Assembly (NCBI GenBank): GCA_964475985.1
Contig: CAYYYP010000083.1
Location: forward strand, 1 to 6,344
Source: CAYYYP01 sp964475985
GTDB taxonomy: Bacteria; Bdellovibrionota; UBA1018; CAYHWW01
DNA length: 6,344 bases
Reading direction: 5' to 3'
In this document: piece by piece, positions 1 through 6,131 of the stretch
Numbering within the stretch: position 1 is the stretch's first letter
Layout: the number at the start of each line of letters is the position of its first letter
Made by a program: the position numbers and the translations under genes
The notes under the pieces: generated by a model
The model's database searches: none
Told to the model about the DNA's origin: nothing
The model's input: only the letters and a program-made list of their open reading frames with translations

Positions 1-1585
1 GATTTTGGCCGACATAGTAATGCAGCGTAACCCCATCTGGTTTGATTTCTATTTTGTGGATGAGTTTCTGAATGATCTGGCGGCGCAGGGCCTCCAGTGA
101 TGTTGCTTTGGTCTGGTCTTTGCTCATGGCCTCAAGTGATGCTGTAAACGCCTCGTAAGACGCTAGCGTAGCCGGTAGGTCATGAAACTGTGGCGATGAT
201 GAAAGAGTGTTTAGTTTTTCTTGCTCGGCTTTTCGAATAGCTTCGAGCTTTTCCATTTGTTTATAAACCGGTGCTGCGGTTAGATGCTTTGGCATCTCGG
301 ATAGACGTTCGGCCAAGGCCTCGATTTGGGAGTCAATGGCCTTAAGTTTGGTTTTTACGCGATCGCCCTCGAGGTGCTGCGAGCTATTTTCGTGAATCTT
401 TTTTGCTTCTGTGATGAGGGCTTTTGCAATCTCAGGTGTTGCCAGAAGTGCCTCTACCTTTTGCCACACAAGCGGCTCAAGTTTACTGGCAGGGATTCTG
501 TGGGGCTGGCATTCAAATACTTTTTTAACAAGGCATGACTGCCTCTTCGTGGCCCAGCCGTGTTCATAATACGCAACCTTGGTGGTGCTACCGTGAGCGG
601 ATTTGCCAACCAATCTGTCTTTGCAAGTAGCACAAAAACAAATCCCAGAAAGAAGGTATGGGTATCTATTTTGAGAGTCCGGTTTTTTTCGACGATGATT
701 GGCCGTGAGTTGGTCTTGGACGGCGTTAAACGTAATTTCATCGATGATGGGATCCCATACGGCCTTGGTCTCTTTGGGCCCATTTTTTGTCTTGTAAACA
801 CGCACGCCAATGTAGGATTTGTTTCGCAAAATATTGTGTAGGTTATCGACGGTAAAAAGCCCAAGCCTTGAATTTGATCCACCGCCCTGCATCTTTCGTT
901 TGTAGCGATAGCCTTTACTATTTAGAGCCGTTGCCGCTTTTGTAAGAGTGCCCTCTGTGAGAAACATTTTAAATGCGCGGCGAACAATTTCTGCTTGCTC
1001 CTCATCAATGGCGAGGTATCCTCGTTTTTCAGGTATAAGCTTATAACCCAATGGAATAACGCCACCGTTATAAAGCCCGCGCGAGGCCCTTGATTGAACG
1101 TTGGCACTCACCCTTTCTGCTGTTTGGCGTCTTTCAAATTGGGCGATATTTGCGACCGTATACAGGACCATTTCTCCGGCGGCTGTGGTCGTATCAAAGC
1201 TCTCACGAAGGCTTAAGAACCCACAGTGGTTAGCTTGCATGAGCTCCCAGATTTCTGAAAAATCCTTTATGGATCGCGAAAGGCGGGAGAGTTCACTGAC
1301 CATGACAAGGGTAACTTCTTTTTGCCTGATCGATTTTAAAAGTCGCTGCAGTTCTGACCGATTGGTGTCTTTGCCGGACTTGGCGCGATCAATAAAAACA
1401 CCTACAACTTCGCCAAAGTTTGATTCCATATTCTTGAGCTGAACTGCTGCTTTGAGCCGCTCTTCCTGGTTCTTGATGGAGCCTTCAGGATTCTCGGCCT
1501 GCTCTTCCGTTGACACGCGAATGTAATAGGCGATGCGGTGTGCCCCGGCCTGTCCTGATTTGAAAATTTGCTTTGCATTACCCAT
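1..1585 (-). CDS. Large serine recombinase / site-specific integrase, 3' end beyond the window
   Basis: The reading frame is open from ATG at 1585 to the left edge (528 codons, no stop), so the C-terminus is missing. Residues ~17-160 form the resolvase/invertase catalytic domain: YYIRVSTEEQ with nucleophile Ser25 and Arg23, the LSRLSRS stretch (Arg101, Arg104), and an E-helix around AQFERRQTAER (~149-158). Residues ~172-290 match the 'recombinase' DNA-binding domain (GVIPLGY, then NILRNKSYIG). A zinc-ribbon-like segment follows (C316, C318, C321, later C351 and C359), then a charged, probably coiled-coil segment at ~375-480. In the family, Ser attacks DNA and forms a 5'-phosphoserine link during strand exchange between attachment sites, typically integrating phages or integrative elements. 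The start is supported by GAGGAG at 1599-1594, 8 nt upstream. It overlaps the preceding 84-residue gene by 8 nt, implying coupled translation. The domain order is clear; the target site and the mobile element's ends are not visible. Confidence 0.93.
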   Translation of the reverse strand, partial: MGNAKQIFKSGQAGAHRIAYYIRVSTEEQAENPEGSIKNQEERLKAAVQLKNMESNFGEVVGVFIDRAKSGKDTNRSELQRLLKSIRQKEVTLVMVSELSRLSRSIKDFSEIWELMQANHCGFLSLRESFDTTTAAGEMVLYTVANIAQFERRQTAERVSANVQSRASRGLYNGGVIPLGYKLIPEKRGYLAIDEEQAEIVRRAFKMFLTEGTLTKAATALNSKGYRYKRKMQGGGSNSRLGLFTVDNLHNILRNKSYIGVRVYKTKNGPKETKAVWDPIIDEITFNAVQDQLTANHRRKKPDSQNRYPYLLSGICFCATCKDRLVGKSAHGSTTKVAYYEHGWATKRQSCLVKKVFECQPHRIPASKLEPLVWQKVEALLATPEIAKALITEAKKIHENSSQHLEGDRVKTKLKAIDSQIEALAERLSEMPKHLTAAPVYKQMEKLEAIRKAEQEKLNTLSSSPQFHDLPATLASYEAFTASLEAMSKDQTKATSLEALRRQIIQKLIHKIEIKPDGVTLHYYVGQN

Positions 1586-1832
1586 CGTGTGGACTCCTCG
1601 GTTTGTTTGAGTTGCCACTTTGGGTTGCTAAGCTTTCATCAGCATTTATAACAATGGGTTCGGATGGGAGTTCAGATTGGGTGTAGTGTTCGTACAAAAG
1701 GCTTGCCAGTTGCGCAATCAAAACTTCGTAGCGCCCCATGTCGATTGGCGTTGGCTGAAGAGCAATCTGATCTAGTGATTGTATTTTTGTATTTGATCTT
1801 GATTGTAAAGAAGTGGAGACGGGCTTGGTCAT
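1578..1832 (-). CDS. Small protein of unknown function between Replic_Relax-like gene and recombinase (84 aa)
   Basis: I do not recognise this protein. It is 84 residues long, Ser/Thr/Gln-rich at the N-terminus, with one amphipathic helical stretch at about 31-54 (MGRYEVLIAQLASLLYEHYT) and a polar, probably disordered C-terminus. There is no signal peptide or membrane segment. Support for a real gene is positional: its ATG overlaps the stop of the upstream gene as ATGA, GAGG at 1843-1840 lies 7 nt before the start, and its TAA lies inside the first codons of the recombinase (8-nt overlap). A small gene directly before a serine recombinase could be an accessory or directionality factor, or serve only to couple translation. 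That role is inference from position. Confidence 0.72.
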   Translation of the reverse strand: MTKPVSTSLQSRSNTKIQSLDQIALQPTPIDMGRYEVLIAQLASLLYEHYTQSELPSEPIVINADESLATQSGNSNKPRSPHDG

Positions 1833-2830
1833 GGCAAGACCTCGTCATCGTCACGATCAAATAAATAGGGTGGCCCCCTCCTTAAACCTCCCTTAGAGTC
1901 AGGGCCAGAAGGCGGGATTTCCGGATTTTTTATTTTCCTTGATTCACCTGTGATCTCAATGGGTTGAGTAGTTTTTGTAAGATTTTGATTTTGGGCCGAT
2001 CTGCTCACGGGGTGAGCTCTCGCCTGAGCAGTTTTATTGTGAACTGCATTTAGTGATGAACTTGTTGAAACGGGTTTCAGAGTGATCCAGTTTTTGACCA
2101 ACTCTGAAGTTCTAATGGTCTGGTATCGTGCCGTACTTGGATCTTTTATGACGGCGTCAATGAGACTCACCATCACAAAGTCTGGTCTCTGTCTGCTTAA
2201 CCAGTGTCTTGCCCAGGCCCGTAAAATAACGCCGGCAAGCCGTTCATGCGGGACTATATACCAGAGATTTTGAAGCCCCTCTTTTTTTCCATAGATACCA
2301 AATATTTTTGAATAACGGGATTTTGATTTTGCGGTGAGTTCAAGTTCTAGTGCAACGCTGATGCTATCAAGTGACCTTGTTTTGGTTACGATGATGGCGT
2401 CAGGAATGATCTCAAGGCTTTCCTTTGTGAGCTTTTTACTGGCCGTATTTCGAGCCAAATTTTGCCTTAACTCAAAGCCCGGTTTCCATGCCTGAATGGC
2501 ACCTGCGCACTCCAAATGAATGCGCACACTACTTAAAGTAACTTCATGATCCGTGGTCAAGGGATTGACCTTGCCGTAGATCAAATCGGAGCCCAAAAGC
2601 CTTGCCCCTTTGGGTGTGAGGCAAAAGAGAAGCGGGCCACCTCGAATGCCCTGATTTCGTACGATAAGACCACTACGAGTGAGCTTTCGAAGGCGCCGCA
2701 ATACAGTCGTTGAGGCAGTCCCTCTAAAACACAGGCTTTCAATCTGACGGGAACTTAAAATTCCGAAGTCATGGATTTTTCGTAAAACAAATTGGTCACG
2801 CTTCGTGAGACGAAAAGGATTTGTTGCCAT
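1829..2830 (-). CDS. Winged-helix protein resembling the replication-relaxation (Replic_Relax) family
   Basis: This is a 333-residue cytosolic protein. Residues ~8-80 form a winged helix: a first helix around LTKRDQFVLRKIHDFG, a recognition helix in the TASTTVLRRLRKLTRSGLI stretch (~38-56), and a wing ending LFCLTPKGARLLG. A central domain (~90-235) opens with DHEVTLSSVRIHL and contains PDA (143-145), the acidic pair E162-L-E164, and K168/K170-SRY. That spacing recalls PD-(D/E)XK nuclease-like folds and agrees with how Replic_Relax proteins (found in plasmids, phages and integrative elements) usually look. The last ~90 residues are polar and probably disordered. Upstream AAGGAAG at 2848-2842 supports the ATG at 2830, which is 3 nt after the previous stop. 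DNA binding is well supported; nuclease activity and a role in replication or mobilisation are inferences. Family call made from memory of the pattern, not from a search. Confidence 0.75.
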   Translation of the reverse strand: MATNPFRLTKRDQFVLRKIHDFGILSSRQIESLCFRGTASTTVLRRLRKLTRSGLIVRNQGIRGGPLLFCLTPKGARLLGSDLIYGKVNPLTTDHEVTLSSVRIHLECAGAIQAWKPGFELRQNLARNTASKKLTKESLEIIPDAIIVTKTRSLDSISVALELELTAKSKSRYSKIFGIYGKKEGLQNLWYIVPHERLAGVILRAWARHWLSRQRPDFVMVSLIDAVIKDPSTARYQTIRTSELVKNWITLKPVSTSSSLNAVHNKTAQARAHPVSRSAQNQNLTKTTQPIEITGESRKIKNPEIPPSGPDSKGGLRRGPPYLFDRDDDEVLP

Positions 2831-2833
2831 GGG

Positions 2834-3466
2834 TTACCACGCTTCCTTTTCAGAACCATGATGATCAAAGTCCGACGACCCATCGTCGTAGTTCACTTCT
2901 TCATTTGGCTCGGCATCACCTATCTCATCGTCTACGAGGTCTTCCACCAACGGTTCATTCCAGTGCCCGCTGGAGAACCCCTGAAGTTTGTTCCATGGGA
3001 CAGTTTCACCCACGAACTCCCTGCTAATGGAATCAAGTTGTTTGGCGTGAACTTGCTCAGGCATGAGGATTTTCTTGAACTGGCTAACGAGTGTCTCTTG
3101 CGCACTGAGGCGCTCCTGCATAGCCGAAAGCTTTCGCTCTAGAGATCTTTGTTCTGATTGCAGTTCACCAAAAAGCTCTCGATGCCGAAGGGCAATATCG
3201 TAACTGAATTGGGCACGTTCATGAAATTCTCGTCGGCGTTTAAAATATTCGGTGACGATGAAGTAAAGGATCATCAATGCTGCGGCAATAAGTGCGACTA
3301 CGATCGCTGCCACGAGAAGCATTTTTATAAGACCTAGAATCGCTAGAAAAAGGGCCGTAAAAAACTCTGCGATCGGCCGCCAGAGTCTTGGGATAAAAAA
3401 GTAACTGAGAATACATACTGCGAGCGCCGTAAGGACGAGGCTCCACAATCTTTCTGAAATCGACAT
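2834..3466 (-). CDS. Membrane-anchored coiled-coil protein, first gene of the recombinase operon
   Basis: The product is unrecognised. From ATG 3466 it has 210 residues. Hydrophobic segments lie at about 7-25 and 36-71, the second long enough for two passes or one long hairpin (Ala/Ile/Leu/Val-rich around AAIVVALIAAALMILYFIV). A basic KRRR patch at 77-79 follows, then a charged helical region at ~82-132 (heptad-like ELQSEQRSLERKLSAMQERL) that should form a coiled coil. The C-terminal ~40 residues are very acidic (many Asp/Glu). By the positive-inside rule the coiled coil and acidic tail should face the cytoplasm. A longer form from TTG 3499 adds 11 residues; I prefer ATG because AGGA (3481-3478) precedes it, although 11 nt away. 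TAA lies 3 nt before the next gene. A membrane-tethering role for the DNA-acting operon products is possible but inferred. Confidence 0.78.
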   Translation of the reverse strand: MSISERLWSLVLTALAVCILSYFFIPRLWRPIAEFFTALFLAILGLIKMLLVAAIVVALIAAALMILYFIVTEYFKRRREFHERAQFSYDIALRHRELFGELQSEQRSLERKLSAMQERLSAQETLVSQFKKILMPEQVHAKQLDSISREFVGETVPWNKLQGFSSGHWNEPLVEDLVDDEIGDAEPNEEVNYDDGSSDFDHHGSEKEAW

Positions 3467-3569
3467 AATGCTAAATTTCCTAAAAAGTTTTGCTGCCAAA
3501 GCACCCCAAATTTAAAAGATGGAGGAGTGCCAGGCAGGTTGAAGTAAATTTTTGATTTGATTCGTTCTG

Positions 3570-3598
3570 ATTATTTGAAGACTAAATCCACTTGTTAA
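3570..3598 (-). promoter_or_regulatory. Leftward promoter of the recombinase operon
   Basis: Read on the minus strand, a -35 hexamer TTAACA (3598-3593) is followed after exactly 17 bp by a -10 hexamer AATAAT (3575-3570); each matches the sigma70 consensus at five of six positions. Transcription would begin near 3563, leaving a leader of about 97 nt to ATG 3466. The -35 hexamer overlaps an inverted repeat, so repression at this site is plausible. Confidence 0.5.
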
Positions 3599-3606
3599 GA
3601 AAGTGG
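3588..3606. promoter_or_regulatory. Inverted repeat over the leftward -35, candidate operator
   Basis: CCACTT (3588-3593) and AAGTGG (3601-3606) are a perfect 6-bp inverted repeat with a 7-nt spacer. The repeat contains the -35 hexamer of the leftward promoter, which is where a dimeric repressor would block RNA polymerase. It could instead be a chance match; the stem is too short and lacks a T-tract for a terminator. Confidence 0.35.
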
Positions 3607-3711
3607 TGCTTCTACCTTATGGGTAAATTTCAGGGGTATGTCGTGTAGATCATGGCTCATATGTAGTTGATTTATAAACATAAATTATTTTATTACCCCG
3701 GGCCCCAAATT

Positions 3712-3720
3712 TGATAAAAT
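3712..3720 (+). promoter_or_regulatory. Extended -10 element for the 3727 gene
   Basis: TG at 3712-3713, one spacer base, then TAAAAT at 3715-3720 make an extended -10 (five of six consensus matches). No good -35 is seen 16-18 bp upstream. The predicted start of transcription is about 3727, the A of the ATG, and no Shine-Dalgarno precedes that codon, so the transcript may be leaderless. Confidence 0.45.
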
Positions 3721-3726
3721 CTAAAC

Positions 3727-4929
3727 ATGAGTAGCAAGCAAAAACCCAGTCCAGGGCGAACCAAAAAAGGCAAAAAGGGAGGTGTTAACCCCTGCCGTCA
3801 AAAGGGCCTGCTTGCCGGTGGCAGCCACCCCGGGCGCTATTACAAGAGAGATGGTGAGATCATAAAAATCCCTGCCTGTGAGTGCTCCCAGGCGTTTTTG
3901 AACTTTGGCTTTAAGAACCTACGCTTCTCTCACTATGAACAAGACCTAGCGGCTGCCAAGGGCCCTGGAAGTCTCATAAGGCGCCCTATTTCAAAGACGT
4001 CCACAGACTCCATCAAAAGGAGCACCGTAAAATGTGTGACTCCTTGTGATGGCGCCTTTCGGTTTCGGGATTCAAGACTGACCAAAGTATATAAGCGCTC
4101 AGCCGGTAAATTAACGAAATTTACGGGATGTCAGAATCTTGAAGAAGACCTCATTGATGATGCCCTGATTAAGCATGAGCCAGACGAAGTGGTAGGCCTC
4201 TCGATGGAGGTCCTAACAGAAGGCCTCAGCCGCGAAGAGCCCTATCCCTGGCATGACCCTAGGCGTTTTGTTTTTGATTCTTTAGAAGCTTCCCGTTACC
4301 AACGTGAACTTGTTCAACGGCAAAACCAATATGAATCCCAGGCGCAAAAGGCCCGCAGCCAGGAAATTTCCCCAGCATCAAATACGCTTTCAGATCTCAT
4401 CAGGGCCGCACCGATGAACTGGCGGCAATCCCACGTGAGGGAGCTCTATAATAGCGGGCACTTTAATGATCTCGACCCAAAATTGAAGCTTACGGCTTAC
4501 CTCGTTTGCCGCAATATTACGGAGCAGGATTTGGTGGAGCTGATCGCTCCTGGTCTTAAATATCAAGAATTTATAGTTTACCAATCCAAAGTTCACGCCG
4601 AAATCGACAAAACAATGCCGCCTCTTGCCAAGCGATTTAAGGCCTTCTGGGCTGTTTTAACGAAAAAACAGCGCCAAGCGCTGGAGGCGTATTACATGGA
4701 CACCGCTTATGGAAGTACTTCAAAGAAGGAGATCGCCCAAAAACTTCGTATCAGCGTTGATTCCCTGGAGGATCGGCTAAAAGGCGCTTTAAAAAAACTC
4801 AAAGAGCAATTTCCAGAAATGAAACCGCTGACGGCAGAGGACTACAAAGAGAAGCGCCGGATTCACCAAACGCCAGATCGGCAAATGGACGGGTTCTATT
4901 TTAGGTCTAAGGCAAAGAAGGGGGCCTGA
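3727..4929 (+). CDS. Basic DNA-binding protein with Cys-containing N-terminus and sigma-region-4-like HTH (400 aa)
   Basis: I do not recognise a named family. Residues 1-32 are strongly basic (KPSPGRTKKGKKGG). The N-terminal half has cysteines at 23, 51, 53, 103, 107 and 135 (a CxC and a CxxxC), which could bind a metal. The middle (~165-215) is charged and helical. Residues ~311-360 resemble sigma70 region 4 / LuxR-type HTH: LTKKQRQALEAYYMD, then KKEIAQKLRISVDSLEDRLKGALKKLKEQ, where the helix-turn-helix is EIAQKL-RIS-VDSLEDRLKGA. A basic tail follows. No sigma region 2 is visible, so it is not a normal ECF sigma factor. The only plausible early start is ATG 3727, which has no Shine-Dalgarno. 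It is transcribed divergently from the recombinase operon across a 227-260 nt control region, the usual arrangement for a regulator and its target; that link is inference. Confidence 0.85.
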   Translation: MSSKQKPSPGRTKKGKKGGVNPCRQKGLLAGGSHPGRYYKRDGEIIKIPACECSQAFLNFGFKNLRFSHYEQDLAAAKGPGSLIRRPISKTSTDSIKRSTVKCVTPCDGAFRFRDSRLTKVYKRSAGKLTKFTGCQNLEEDLIDDALIKHEPDEVVGLSMEVLTEGLSREEPYPWHDPRRFVFDSLEASRYQRELVQRQNQYESQAQKARSQEISPASNTLSDLIRAAPMNWRQSHVRELYNSGHFNDLDPKLKLTAYLVCRNITEQDLVELIAPGLKYQEFIVYQSKVHAEIDKTMPPLAKRFKAFWAVLTKKQRQALEAYYMDTAYGSTSKKEIAQKLRISVDSLEDRLKGALKKLKEQFPEMKPLTAEDYKEKRRIHQTPDRQMDGFYFRSKAKKGA

Positions 4930-4999
4930 TCCCCGGCCATGGCTAATACCCATTAACCCAAGCAGTTGGCTAAGATTAGGTCACGCCGATGGCATTTGC

Positions 5000-5029
5000 T
5001 TTACACCGAGTTTATTTACTAGTTACAAT
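5000..5029 (+). promoter_or_regulatory. Promoter for the secreted-protein gene at 5037
   Basis: TTTACA (5000-5005) and TACAAT (5024-5029), each five of six to the sigma70 consensus, are separated by 18 bp. Transcription would start around 5035-5037, at the ATG preferred for the downstream gene. This position lies inside the longer alternative ORF that begins at 4989 and argues against that start. Confidence 0.45.
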
Positions 5030-5036
5030 TGCAATC

Positions 5037-5390
5037 ATGATCAGTTTTAAAGCTTGGTGGTTGATAATAGCCCTACTTGTCCCTTGCTCATTTGCATCCG
5101 GCATTGAAGTTCAGGCAAGAATTTATAAAGTGCAAGGATGTGGCAAAAGTGCTTGCCAGTACATCCTCAATTTTGAGAGGCCATTTCAAGGCGTTCCTAC
5201 CGTAACTTGCACTGCAGGCACCCGTGCAAACTCATCATGGGGACCGCTAACATGTATGTTGCTCGACGTAAGCCCTCAATACGTGAAAGTAGCTTTAGAC
5301 TCAACCAATAGCGATCAAATCATTACGAGCGCGGAAGCAAAGACAATTTCATTAATCGCTATTGCAGCCGAAAGAAATCAAAAAAAATAG
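5037..5390 (+). CDS. Small exported cysteine-containing protein, weakly H-type-lectin-like
   Basis: From ATG 5037 the protein has 117 residues and begins with a classical Sec signal peptide (MISFKAWWLIIALLVPCSFA), probably cleaved after SFA. The cysteine in LVPC is preceded by Pro, so it is not a normal lipobox. The mature part of ~97 residues has four cysteines (in QGCGKSAC, TVTC and LTC) that could form two disulfides in the periplasm or outside. It looks all-beta: NFERPFQGVPTVTC, then LLDVSPQYVKVALDS, then AKTISLIAIAAE. The pattern 'F-x-x-P-F-x-x-x-P-x-V' with a late aromatic-poor strand is reminiscent of H-type lectin domains, but this is a weak resemblance. An in-frame ATG at 4989 would add 16 residues and a second hydrophobic run, making an odd N-terminus; the promoter and signal peptide favour 5037. 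It converges on the next gene with a 43-nt gap. Confidence 0.75.
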   Translation: MISFKAWWLIIALLVPCSFASGIEVQARIYKVQGCGKSACQYILNFERPFQGVPTVTCTAGTRANSSWGPLTCMLLDVSPQYVKVALDSTNSDQIITSAEAKTISLIAIAAERNQKK

Positions 5391-5433
5391 TGCTCAAATT
5401 TTCGGATGGCGATCACAGAAAACCAACGCAACG

Positions 5434-6096
5434 TCATTTTACCATTATTGCTATATCGAAAACCCAGTGAAAGATGGCTAAAGGCCAAACATTCCTGCTC
5501 CATCTAAAACTAAATCCCATCATCAATCCGAAAATGAGTAGAAACACCAATGTTGAATGATGAAAACCCTGTGTGACCATTTTTGAAATGGGATGATACA
5601 CAGCAAATAAAATCGAAGTAAAAATAATGCCCAAATTCGGGCCAAACACCGCTTCCGCGCGAGGTTGTAGAAAACCTCGATAAAAGACCTCTTGAGAGAA
5701 TCCCACAAATATAAAGAAAAACCCGACCAACAGAATATTCTTAAACGAAGGGGTGGGGCCAGAAAGGATCCAGGCGGTAAAAACAATTCCCGAAGGTATC
5801 AGCCAAAGAATATCGACCTTGCTCCAGGCCGTCCTCAAGCCAATGCTAGCCATTTCATCGCGAGCATATAAACAGGCTCCGACAGGAATGATGATTTCCA
5901 AAGCCTGGCGAAAGAGCACGGAATAGCCATAGCTCAACAATAAGTTATTCAGAAACATGAGTAGAACCCATGCAAACGTTCCCAGCCACAGAGACTCTTT
6001 TGGTCGTTTGATTTGCGATAAATCGTCGTTCTTTCGATGGAATAACCAGAGATAGACGAAAAACAAGCCAAGAGTGGGTAGTCGGATCGAGTCCAT
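5434..6096 (-). CDS. CPBP/Abi-type intramembrane protease homologue with altered motifs
   Basis: This is a 220-residue multipass inner-membrane protein with about six to seven hydrophobic segments (starting ~8-19, 37-60, 62-78, 94-112, 120-135, 154-170, 180-197, 201-218). The CPBP (CAAX protease/bacteriocin-processing, Rce1-like) motifs are in order: SQEVFYRGFLQPRAEAVFG at 134-152 in place of the usual EExxxR, FAVYH at 164-168 for FxxxH, and HWVFD at 210-214 for HxxxN. The first Glu of motif 1 is Gln135 and the last motif ends in Asp214 rather than Asn. Members cleave membrane-associated substrates or serve in bacteriocin immunity and regulation. The substrate here cannot be named. The ATG at 6096 has no Shine-Dalgarno; a -10-like element ends 7 nt before. 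The gene stands alone, convergent with the secreted-protein gene. Confidence 0.85.
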   Translation of the reverse strand: MDSIRLPTLGLFFVYLWLFHRKNDDLSQIKRPKESLWLGTFAWVLLMFLNNLLLSYGYSVLFRQALEIIIPVGACLYARDEMASIGLRTAWSKVDILWLIPSGIVFTAWILSGPTPSFKNILLVGFFFIFVGFSQEVFYRGFLQPRAEAVFGPNLGIIFTSILFAVYHPISKMVTQGFHHSTLVFLLIFGLMMGFSFRWSRNVWPLAIFHWVFDIAIMVK

Positions 6097-6102
6097 TCAA
6101 AG

Positions 6103-6131
6103 AGTTTATCACCATGTTAATGGATTTTTAA
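6103..6131 (-). promoter_or_regulatory. Promoter for the CPBP gene
   Basis: On the minus strand TTAAAA (6131-6126, four of six) is followed after 17 bp by an extended -10: TG at 6111-6110, one base, then TAAACT (6108-6103, four of six). The predicted start is about 6096, the A of the ATG, again suggesting a leaderless transcript. Confidence 0.38.

Larger units (their letters stand above)
3504..3712 (+). repeat. Two copies of CCCCAAATTT flanking the divergent control region
   Basis: The identical 10-mer CCCCAAATTT occurs at 3504-3513 and 3703-3712, in the same orientation, one close to each flanking coding start (the leftward TTG/ATG region and ATG 3727). The right copy overlaps the TTG of the extended -10. 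Placement suggests a shared binding site for a regulator of both transcription units, possibly the neighbouring DNA-binding protein, but two copies of a 10-mer are weak evidence. Confidence 0.35.

Noticed and set aside
454..882. 142-residue minus-strand ORF with Arg/Pro-rich product
   Set aside because: It lies in another frame of the serine recombinase, whose frame is open through the whole stretch with clear family motifs.
560..1442. Plus-strand ORFs of 93 and 113 residues antisense to the recombinase
   Set aside because: No ribosome binding site or family resemblance; they are shadows of the recombinase frame.
2792..3142. Plus-strand ORF of 116 residues with a hydrophobic stretch
   Set aside because: It is antisense to the membrane protein and the Replic_Relax start; its apparent membrane segment is the complement of the acidic Asp/Glu codons in the real gene.
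3240..3446. 68-residue minus-strand ORF
   Set aside because: Out-of-frame shadow of the membrane protein gene.
3727..4929. Full ECF sigma factor
   Set aside because: Only a region-4-like helix-turn-helix is visible; no region 2 core-binding or -10-melting segment is seen upstream of it.
4921..4943. GGGG/CCCC short stem and GCCATGGC palindrome after the 400-residue gene as a terminator
   Set aside because: The stem is only 4 bp and no T-tract follows, so an intrinsic terminator is not supported.
4989..5036. Upstream ATG 4989 as start of the secreted protein
   Set aside because: It would place an extra hydrophobic run before the signal peptide, and a good promoter lies inside this segment with a start point at 5037.
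5073..5093. Lipoprotein signal (lipobox) around LVPC
   Set aside because: Pro directly before Cys does not fit the lipobox, which needs a small residue such as Gly or Ala there.
5523..5786. 87-residue minus-strand ORF
   Set aside because: Out-of-frame shadow inside the CPBP gene, which has all family motifs in frame.
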